Below, in pieces: positions 48,645 through 57,849 of a stretch of 64,000 nucleotides of DNA; within the stretch, counting starts at the first letter, position 1; the number at the start of each line of letters is the position of its first letter. The notes below the pieces were generated by a model that saw only the letters and a list, made by a program, of their open reading frames with translations, was not told the DNA's origin and ran no database searches. The DNA is from Cristatella mucedo (taxonomy: Eukaryota; Bryozoa; Phylactolaemata; Cristatellidae), in assembly GCA_009760855.2 (NCBI GenBank), contig WPIO01000003.1, positions 4,353,501 through 4,417,500 of the forward strand, in the 5' to 3' direction. The translations under genes and the position numbers were made by a program.

Positions 48645-49030
48645 ACTGTTTCATTCGCTTTCTCCAGCCTCTCAACCCTACCTACTTCACATTTAAGCCC
48701 AGAATCGCACCGCCTCCTAGCCTGACTGAATTTACTTAGCTGCGCCTCGGACTGAGCTCAGATCCTCTGCAGACCGGGCCTTTATTGCTGATGGTTTCAA
48801 AACCCGAAGCTCACTTCTGACTGGCATCACGAGATCTACCAGTTCTATGACATGAAAAAGAAGCTACAATGCACGTTTCCCGTAGATTATAAGCTGGGTC
48901 CTAGTGAATCGGTTTTCGTATGCCTATGCATGCTAAAGCTGTGCATGTTAATTAATGACTATATTATCAAGCTTCCCTTACTGCATATATATGAGTCCCA
49001 CCAAGAGAGAGAGAGAGAGAGAGAGAGAAA
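48645..49030 (+). mobile_element. Old LINE A 3' fragment ending in a GA tract
   Basis: TGGGTCCTAGTGAATCGG, then TATGCATGCTAAAGCTGTGC corresponds to the LINE A stop and 3' UTR. A GA repeat of about 24 bases follows at 49004-49027. Confidence 0.6.
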
Positions 49031-49351
49031 AATTTAATTTCTTTATGATTCTATTGAAGATGTCATATAAATATTATGTATATATTTATTATTATTATGT
49101 ACATATTATTGCTAGGCTATAAATATCAGCGATTATTCCAAAATGTTTTGCAAATTTTCTCAGATTTTTAGACTGTTTTCTCACAGCCTCTTAGCTTAAA
49201 TAGGTAGCCCTCGATGTAGATTGAGATACAACCTGATTAATCCTAGAATAAAAATGTCGACTGCTTCTCGATCTCTTAAAGTTTTTATATCGTCAGATCA
49301 CCGGAACACGCCTAGTGGCACCGCTTTTAACAAGGAGCGCTTTCATACTGC

Positions 49352-49717
49352 CTTTTAATAATAATAATAATAATATTGCACTTGATAAAGCGCCCTCAGA
49401 GAACTTAATCTCTTTCTAGGCGCTTTACATTTGCTGCAAAGTGATACGCAATAGAATAGTAAGTAAAATCATGCTTGAAAAACAAACAAAATGAATAACA
49501 TGGTTAGGGGTTACATGCACTGGGTCAGCATGCAAATGTGGTTAGTGGCAGCATGAACAGTGTCAGCACGCATAAGCACATCGAGGACGAATCACAAGGA
49601 CCCACTAAATGCTGTCCTAAATAGGTATGTTTTTAAGTTTCTTTTAAATGTGGTCAGGTCAGGGGATGTTCTGATGCAGGTCGGGAGGGAGTTCCAGGCT
49701 GTGGGAGCATACGAGCT
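49352..49717 (-). mobile_element. LINE A copy, young subfamily, short
   Basis: It is nearly identical to the first 365 bases of the copy at 39526. Truncated inside the C-terminal ORF at GCATACGAGCT. No target duplication is obvious. Confidence 0.88.
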
Positions 49718-49719
49718 TG

Positions 49720-50330
49720 GTATTATGTATCTCCGCTTCTAGTTTTAGCAGTGCTGAATTGCTTGGTCTTTTAATTGAACGAGAAATTTGACAGACGTTC
49801 GAAAGATGTTTGAGGGACTTGTAATGCATTCAAAAATTACGGATCACTCAGGTGGAATAGCTGCTTGTAGTAAAGTCAGGAGAATTAGGATAGACGATTG
49901 TGAAACTGTTACAGGTACAGGGACTCAGATACGTCTGCTCTTGTTCTCGTAATCCCTTTGCACCAGCTGTAAGGTGAAAATATTTAGCCAAGGGGAAGTG
50001 GCTTCACCATACCAGTTTATCCGAATTTAATGCTTGATCGGATGCCTACTGAACAAGCATCGTCAATTTCGGGCTCCGTTGGTGCACCTTAATACAAAAC
50101 CTCCGGGAGAGCTGTAGAAATTCCTCATCTGGAATGCTATATGGTAGCCTGAAGATCGTCTATTCTTGCGGTATATGACATGCAAACCATTATTTAAAGC
50201 GTAAGTGTTTATTTTAAGTTTTGCTTGTTTGCTACCGACTCAGCAAACTAACTGTCTGCTTAACACACTGCTTCATTTGCTGTCCATCATAATTAATAAA
50301 ATTCACATGAGGAGTGGAGAGATTCTGCAC
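49720..50330. other. Intron-like stretch 3' of ectodomain exon 1
   Basis: No ORF or repeat recognised. Confidence 0.45.
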
Positions 50331-50334
50331 TTAC

Positions 50335-50727
50335 CACACATGGATGGCGATACTGGTTGCGATACAACACTTAGAGTATGAGTTCCATTGCTTGCTTTGA
50401 CCAAGCAATAGAAGTATTTTTTCGCCATAGCCACGTCTTGCCATTTTACAGAAACCAGCACGGTCAGCTCTGACGGATCAGTTTGCCGATTTAAAAATAC
50501 TTTGAAATAGCCTAGCCAGGCATTATATTTTGTAGCGAAACTTGAGATATCCTGTATACCACATAAGGCGATCCAGTGATCGAGATTAGGTGCTTCTTCA
50601 TCTGAATCTGCCCATATTACCTTCATCTCGATCGGATCAATGTTTTCCTTACGAATCCACTCGAGCATGCATGTTAAATACATCGGTGAATTTCGGGATA
50701 CACATTTAGATATTTTCAGTTCAGTGC
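50335..50727 (-). CDS. Cysteine-rich ectodomain exon 1 (receptor-like gene 1)
   Basis: Exon of 393 bp between an acceptor with a good pyrimidine tract (TTCTTTTAATTTTAG) and a consensus donor GTAAGT at 50334, both phase 1. Counting from the first whole codon: Cys at 8, 19, 55, 107 and 130; Trp at 23, 38, 51, 70 and 95; the signature WIALCGIQD at 51-59; the late strand KYFYCLVKAS at 103-112; sequon N-G-T at 113-115. The paralogue at 11995-12390 keeps the Cys pattern, W23, W38, W51 and the sequon position. The L-T-C and Y-F-Y-C surroundings are immunoglobulin-like, but Trp only four residues after the first strand Cys is unusual for that fold, so the family is open. The phase-1 ends fit the membrane exon at 25539-25912. 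The gene's signal-peptide exon is not identified and could lie beyond LINE-filled DNA to the right. Confidence 0.62.
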
Positions 50728-50894
50728 CTAAAATTAAAAGAATTTAATAGTTTCAAATTAAGTTTAGAATAATGTCAACGGGCCAACTGCATTTTTAGTT
50801 TATTATTGCATTATACTTTGTTTGTTGCAAAATATTTCAAGGTACTACTAAAACTGGTGTCAAAGCACTACTGCAGTATTTCTAACAGCTAACC

Positions 50895-50970
50895 GGTTAT
50901 TGAGGTCATGGGCTCGAGCTCTGTTGCTCCTGTGTAATACCAGTGTTCAGATTAAGTGCTCATCTCAGCA
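50895..50970 (+). mobile_element. SINE S1 relic
   Basis: GAGGTCATGGGCTCGAGCTC followed by GTTCAGATTAAGTGCTC matches the second half of the S1 head and the tail. Confidence 0.5.
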
Positions 50971-51084
50971 AATGGTGATATATTAGTGAAGTATTTACGA
51001 TGCAATTCTATTTAATAGTTATATAGACATATACAATATTATACTGCTACTATTTATTCAGTTGATAACTATACTACTAAATAA

Positions 51085-51205
51085 ATAATTGCATAGCGCC
51101 ACAAGAGAGCTTAATCTTAATTCAGGCGGTTTACATTGCCACGGAGCTCGAGCTCACCTTGGTCGGGGCGAGCACCTTAACCACTGGCTAAACCAGTAAT
51201 GCGAT
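51085..51205 (-). mobile_element. SINE S1 copy
   Basis: On the minus strand: TTTAGCCAGTGGTTAAGGTG, CTCGCCCCGACCAAGG, GAGCTCGAGCTCCGTGG, then the S1 tail (GCCTGAATTAAGATTAAG, GGCGCTATGC). Confidence 0.7.
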
Positions 51206-51825
51206 TAACTAACTATCAGAAGGTTCCCTAACGCATTGAGTTGTGATGTCTTTGATAGGAATTGACAGTTTCTTCATTTCATTTCTTCATTTAAGATCTT
51301 TAGAGAAATCGCAGTTGCTTGTTTTATGATTTTATTATTATATTCAGAAATTTACACGATATAAATGCAGACTTAAGCAAGTTTCATCTGATAATAAACG
51401 CCAGGCTCTGCTGTACATTCTGTACATTTTTCTTAGCTTGTAGTTTCTACTAAAAGTAAGCCCATGATGCATTGCGTCTACTCTAACTTATTATATTCTA
51501 TTCTTGATCTCATTTCGATTATAGGTGAGGTGCAAGTAATCGATCGTTCAACGTTATGGGTGATTTCAGCATTAATTTTGATAACATTTGATAACTTATT
51601 TGACGCCTTCAGCACCACATTTTGTGCACTGATTGACACTTGTGGCTCATGCACATGGCCCTACTCACATCTAGGGTCACAAAATTGACCCAATTTTCTC
51701 CTACTACACGCGATCATAACAAATTATTAAATAATTCAGATTGTCTGACCACATGCAGATCTCAATCAGTCTACAGTGTGCGTCGTCCTCGTCATCTAAA
51801 ATTACATGTGAAGTACAAGTAGCAG
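51206..51825. other. Unassigned stretch
   Basis: A plus ORF of 74 codons (51464-51688) ends with a Cys cluster (CALIDTCGSCTW) but has no splice context or homologue known to me. Confidence 0.4.
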
Positions 51826-51884
51826 CTCAGGACCGCTGGAAAGGATGAGCCTTGGTCGGCAGCAGGAGAGTGCAGCGCCTTAAT
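51826..51884 (-). mobile_element. LINE B fragment
   Basis: GCTCAGGACCGCTGGAAAGG and GGTCGGCAGCAGGAGAG match LINE B at 58020-58080. A LINE A copy starts directly after it. Confidence 0.5.
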
Positions 51885-52155
51885 GTCTACATTCAAGGAG
51901 GCCACGGATGACCTGTTCTGAAGCTCGTATCCCAATGAAAAAAGGCAACTATTCCTCTGGACCCTATTCCCACTGTCCTGCTTCTACGATGCGCAGATCT
52001 TCTGCTGCTGCCATGCATAACCAACATCATAAATATGTCATTAGCCTCAGGTCATGTGCAAGCACCTTGCGAAAGGTTATAGTCAGGCCACAAAGCATGA
52101 AAGCAAAAATAGACCAAGAGAACGTGACACTGGAACGAGTCGTAGTAGACCTCAT

Positions 52156-53390
52156 ATATATATGAACCCGATGGCGATAACCCAGGTTACCATAGTAACC
52201 CGGTGCTTGCCGACTGCGATAACTACCTGAATATTGGTCCAAGTTATAAGCAAATAGGCTAAAATTGTCGGGCTCATCGAGTTATATTCTTCAGAAGAAA
52301 ATCAGCGATTTTGAAAAAAAGGATTTTTATTCGGCAAGTGCTCATTGGCAGAACCAGATCCAGAGCAAAAATCCAGAGCTCGATCAAAACAATTGAGCCC
52401 ATTTTTTCGAGAAAAAGCTCAAGATTGATAGCTGATTTGGGACACAACAAGCTGGTGAATTCTTCGGGCACCACACAGAGCCTATCTGGACGCCTGGAGC
52501 AGCCTTCTTCACTGATGTTCTTTTTTTTCTGCCACGAGTCAGCGCCATATCGAAAGCCGTCGCTACCGGCGCGCCAGTATTGTCAGGATCTTCGTCGTCA
52601 CTATCAGTGATATTATTCGGCACGGCCGCATAGTACTTCAGATCTTGGATCGGGATTGACATTCTTCTTCGCTGTCAACTCGAAGACAGGTTTTCGCTCC
52701 AGTTTGAGCGAATCGATCGATGCGCCTTTTATCGATGATGGCACAGGCGTTGGCAAGAGTTGCTTCAATAGCACTTGACGAATCATGTCCAGACTGCTGG
52801 ACTGCACTAAGGAAATTGTTTCAGCTTCTTTATCGGGCGTGCCACACTAGTGACACATTGTGCTAACACCTTTGTCAATCTCGAAGAAATAGTTCTTCGT
52901 GAACCGTGGCGGCATTCACTTGAAGTACTTAACTAGCAATGGCTCCCATCCAGTAAAGAACGGGCGGCTGAATTCGTTGTGATCCAAGAAGACTGCCTTC
53001 ACCGACCTGATTTTGTTCCAGGTCACAAAAATCTGATCCGATGTGTACAAATTGAGCCGACACATGGAATTTCGGAGATCTGCAACGACCCGATCTGCCT
53101 GATTGTGGGAGTGGCCAGGCAGAGGAAACAAGCGGGCAACATTCTTATAGAAAGGGATCGAAAGAAGGCATAGAAATGGGACGCAGACGCAGACTTCTTT
53201 TGCCCAACACAAAGGTCGAGCATGATGAACAGGATCTCTGGAAGAGAGACTTTCGTTTTCAACTTCGAAAAGCTATATTTTTTTGAGCAGTTATACGCAA
53301 AATAAGTAAATAATCGCTATTCTACTTGTGGAAATTCGGTACCCGGGTGACCGCAATCGGACTCATATATGTATATATATATATATATCC
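52156..53390 (-). mobile_element. DNA transposon remnant inserted in LINE A
   Basis: About 1.2 kb interrupts a LINE A copy. Its ends form imperfect terminal inverted repeats of about 30 bases: TATGAACCCGATGGCGATAA plus CCCAGGTTACC at 52161-52191, against the reverse complement of 53341-53365 (TATGAGTCCGATTGCGGTCA, CCCGGGTACC). CTCATATAT occurs at both junctions and may be an 8-9 bp target duplication, although the TA-rich context makes this uncertain. The inside carries a decayed gene on the minus strand. Confidence 0.6.
52380..53262 (-). pseudogene. Decayed DUF7869-like transposon protein
   Basis: Two overlapping frames carry successive parts of one protein: EILFIMLDLCVGQKK (53180-53250) in one frame, then RLFPLPGHSHNQADRVVADL (about 53090-53130) and SDQIFVTWNKIRSVKAVFLD in the next. 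The order L-D-x-x-x-G-Q-(N/K)-K, then P-x-G-H-(T/S)-H-x-x-x-D resembles the domain I know as DUF7869, common in animal genomes and often in transposon-like genes. A frameshift near 53130-53170 and stops near 52840-52915 break it. Further 3' is a polar segment with SDDEDPDN (about 52600). Its position inside terminal inverted repeats suggests it was the element's own protein. From memory of the family, not a search. Confidence 0.45.
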
Positions 53391-54894
53391 GAACTCATAT
53401 ATTGAAACTTTAAACATGGCTTGTTAGTTCTAGTCTGGTTTTAAAACTCATCACTCCACAGAGTCAGCAATGCTTCGGGTGTATATCGACCTACTTAGAA
53501 ATGCAGACATGGGTAGGGTATCTCTGCTTGTTTTGCTCAATCTTTCGGCAGCTTTTGATACTATCAATCACCAGGTCCTTATCCATTGCCTGTCATCTCG
53601 CTTGGGCATCTCTTGCATGGTGCTATAACCGTTCATGTTATATCTTGGTGAGAGAATCAACAGTATTGATATGACCGAACAAAGACCATCCGAGGAACCA
53701 CTGAAATGTCGGGTACCTCACAGCCCAGAGCTTGGTCCGGATCTTTTCATGGTTTATACTTTCTATCTTGGAAATGTGATTGCAAGGAACAACCTGGGCT
53801 TTTACTGCTCTACAGATGACACTCAGTTGTACTTTTGCTTTGATACCCTCAGCCGTCCAGCACGAAGTATTCTCTCCACTGCCTTTCTGCATCCATCGAT
53901 GACATCTGCACACGGATGTCAGCAAACTTTTTTAAATTAAATAGTGATAAAATCAACTTAATAGATATGAGAAAACTGAGTGCGATTCTGAAATTAAAAA
54001 GGTTAACGCTCAAAATCGGCTCTGCCAGCACATGTCTTGTTGAATCTGCACGAAGTCTAAATGTCATGCTCAAAAGTGACCTCTCACTGGACGACCACAT
54101 CAGCTCCACTGTCAATTCTGCCTTCTTTCAGATACATAACATCACTGAAATTCGGGATTGTTTAGACAGGGATACCGTATCTTCATTAATATATGCATTT
54201 GGGACAACCCATTGTGACTTCTGTAATTTCGCTGCTTGCTGGTCGACCAACCTGCACAGCAAGGAGCTTACAGCTCGCGAAAAGCATCCCAGCTTAGCTT
54301 GTCTGTCATGAGCGTCACAGTTACCGCATCACACTACTTCTCACCGACCTGCACTGGCTCCCAGTCAAGCAACGCATCGACTACAAGGTTCTGTCACTCA
54401 CTTTCTGGTCACTTCGTTCTTTGGCTCCAGCCTACCTATCGTATCTACACCCTGCCTAGCTAAGCATTGTACCACACTCGCTTTTTCGAATCTAATCGAT
54501 TGCCCTAACCTCGTCGGAACCTCAGATTCTTTGGAGACAGTGCCTTCAATTGTTATGCTCCCGAAGCCTGGAGCTCACTTCACACTTGCGTCACCACATC
54601 CCCTACTTAACCAGATTTAAAAAGAAACTAAGAACGTATCTATTAATCACAACATTTAGTGGGTCCATGTAATTTGGCAATTACGTGCTTATGCGTCCAG
54701 ACACTATGCGAGCTACTACTAACCATATTTGTATGCTGACCCTGTGCAAGTCACTCCTAACCTTTTAAGCTTGTTGTCATTAAGCACGCCACAACTTACC
54801 ATTTAATCCTGATTCTTCTGCAGTAAATGTAAAGTGCCTAGAAGGAGACTGAGTTCTCTGAGGGCGCAATATCGAAAGTTTTATTATTTTTAAT

Positions 54895-55100
54895 AGATTG
54901 TGTGATATATGATTCACTTCTATAGCTTGAATTGCAAATACTCGACGTCCTATTTTACCTGAAAGAGTGTCAACGAATTGAATTTCAAAATTGGTTTAGT
55001 AGTACTTAGTAGTTGGTTATTGGAGCTTTTTTAATCAAACCGTTGCATGTACGTTTTAGCAGGGCTGAACGCACGCATTGGAGCGTCATTGGCTATACAT
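54895..55100. other. Short unassigned stretch
   Basis: Nothing recognised. Confidence 0.4.
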
Positions 55101-55106
55101 TTCTTT

Positions 55107-55325
55107 ACAATAATAATTATAGTAATGCACTTGATAAAGCGCCCTCAGATAACTCAATCTCCTTCTAGGCGCTTTACGTTTGCTGCAAAGGGAAACGCGA
55201 TTGAATGGTGAGTGGTATCATGGCTGCTAAACAACATGAATAACATGGTTAGGGGTGACATGCACAGGGTCAGCATACAAGTTTGGTTAGTGGCAGCATG
55301 TACAGTGTCAGCACGCATAAGCACA
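55107..55325 (-). mobile_element. LINE A 3' UTR fragment with target duplication
   Basis: AAT-type tail, intact hairpin region and 3' UTR, cut at GCATAAGCACA. TTCTTT occurs at both flanks (55101-55106 and 55326-55331). Confidence 0.82.
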
Positions 55326-55334
55326 TTCTTTCCT

Positions 55335-57845
55335 TATTTACTGCTGGGTTACTGTGCTTAGCTCCCGTTAAAGGTGGTAGGCAAATGTATTCCCTAATCT
55401 GAGCTCCTACCCATAAGTTCATAAAGTAATTTCGCAAACGAGCTGCTACATCGTCGTCAAAGTAAACCCATACTGCAAACAGGAGTCATAAAGTTACAAA
55501 ATAGCTCTGAATTTCTATTGACGGCGGCGTTATAAAAATGCAAGCTCTTAACTATTCTAACCGGCCTCCTGGTGTTATTTTCGTCTTGCTCAATATTTGA
55601 TTGATCTCTTTAATAGTTTTCGCGTCTATGCACAAGGCTGTTGACGTCCACAATATTCAGCACTTGGAGGTAAAAATATTTATATAGATTAATTATGCAT
55701 CTTATTTACAATACAAGTTTTATTAAACAGCATCCGTATGCCTTTGATTGGCCCGAAATCACCATAACTTACATAAATAAATACCCGGGAATACTCTTGA
55801 TAGTACACTCAGCAAACATTTGACCACTGAGGTAGCTGCGACACTAGATAATGTGTGTGCTTTCGTGTATACTCGGAAAAAAGCACCGTCTAAGGAGCAA
55901 TGCTAAGCCTAGCTTTAGGTAACTGTTCTCCCAAAACTTAGTTGCTCCAAGTTCCTAGACTAAATCCGAAACCGCACGCAGAGTTTTGGGATGCCTGAAC
56001 TTAGTGAGCTAAAATCTTCAGTGGAACTCATTTAGTAAAGCCATAAACGCAGTCGACCACTTACTTAAATTACTTAATAAGTCTTAGAGATTCCTCTATC
56101 CAGATTAGCTTAGGGCTGAAAGACCCCTGGGAATGAACTTTTCTAAATTGAAAATACTATTGCAGCAATAACTTGCTTTGTCGGCTGCATTAAATGATCC
56201 AAGCCAGATGCCTACTTCGAATAAATTTTAAGGCTTCATTTTTGTGATGCTGATACAACAAGTCAGCTTAGTGAAAAGTCCAATCACGTTTAGTTCCTGT
56301 CTTGGGATCTCAATTGCCATCCACTAGAACAGCGGTTCTGTTTTTAACTCCCAAGTGTTCTCGATTTAGCCAGCCCCTGAAGAGATGACAATTGGAGCTG
56401 ACTTCTTTGGCTGTGACTTGCACGCAGACCGGCCACACCAAATCGCATGTTGCATTCGATCTGCCTGAAAATTCCCTGGCTACTGGTAAATCAAAAAGGG
56501 CCAGGCAGGTATTTGAACATATTTGTTGGCTAAATTCTCAATATAATCATTCACAAAGCTATACCCGGTCTCACAAAAATCTCCTAGCCTATAGCTGGAA
56601 GTAGTGTCATTGCACGCCTACTAATAGCTGCCGCATTGTGACCGTCGTCGGCAACTTGACAAAAGAAACCTAACATTTGAAGCTATTGATCTTGTATAGT
56701 TCGTCGTATGGTATCAATACTAAAGGTAATGTATAGTACCAAAACTTGTACAGCTTACGCACTTGCTGCTGAAGTTGATCCTTAGAAAGCTATTAAGGTT
56801 GACACCGAAGTCAGACAATAGATTACAGCTTGGCTGGTCCAGTAGCTATCTAAAATATTTCGATCGCACAATGTAGCCTCCCGATGTTTATACTATTTCT
56901 CAGAACAATCAATTCACAGTCCCCTTTGTTTCCCTAAAGACTGTCGAAGGAAGGTTTTCCTATGTATATATATATCATTCTTGACCGAGGAGTTGTGTCT
57001 ACACAGATAAAAGACTGACTAATTAGTATTTACAATATATTTTGTCAAAATATGCAAATCTCGCGAATCTTTTCCATCGGTTTAGGTATTCTTTTCCATC
57101 GGTTTTCTACTGCCGTAGTTAATTCAACTTTGGGCTACTTACAGCTCGGATCCTGCTTAGATTTCGTTCTGTAGAGCTACCCGTACAGGTGATGACTTTA
57201 TTGAAGCCCTCTAGCGGCTCCTGAACTGAAACCGATCACAAACTCATCGCACATAGCGTCTGCTGGTCATTAAAGATGCATCACAAACACTGCTGAAGTT
57301 TGAATCTCGTAGCAAGGCTGACCAGTCGAAGCTGCAGCACAGAAAGCATAGGGTACATTTGTAACCGCGAAAGCATAATTCGTCTTGTGCTCTGTCAGTT
57401 TACTGCTCAATACCAGGCTCTAGGGCGGTTGAAACGAACAAGGCTAACTATGGGAGCCGAAAGCGACAGTTTATAGTCGGCCGGTGAACTGCTACTGAAC
57501 AACAAGACACCAGTGGCAAGTAGCAAGCGGAACATAGGTGAACAGTCTAACTTGGGCTTAGCTGCTCATAACCATGGCTTCGGTCTCTCGCACTTTTGAA
57601 GCCTAGTTTATCTCCTTTCAGCTACTGAAACCCAAGTCTTGAACTCTCCCAGCGGTCTTACGTTTACTCTCTATCTCTTAAAGTCATGAGGTTTGGTATG
57701 ATTTTAATTCTCTTAAACATAACCCTTAACGTAAATTCCTGATTTATCCCCTCTTTAAGTCACTCCAAACCGAGGGCTAACAATATTCGTTTGCCCTCCG
57801 ATTTTCTTTTGCTTAGCATCTTGTATGTATGTATCTCCGTCTGTA
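55335..57845. other. Long stretch without a supported gene
   Basis: ORFs are short. A plus ORF (56392-56604) ends near a GTATTT donor but lacks other support. Repeated TTTTCCATCGGTTT occurs at about 57068 and 57090. No mobile element recognised. Confidence 0.45.
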
Positions 57846-57849
57846 ACTC

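Larger units (their letters stand above)
51885..54890 (+). mobile_element. LINE A copy split by a DNA transposon
   Basis: Left part 51885-52155 covers the start of the RT region (FKEATDDL to the leucine-rich CCCHA stretch). Right part 53391-54890 resumes collinearly at GAACTCATATATTGAAAC and covers the RT blocks NLSAAFDTINHQ, the YADD region (here FYCSTDDTQLYFCF, STDD), the C-terminal domain and the 3' UTR with GAGGGCGC near 54860. Many stops and frameshifts. Confidence 0.82.
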
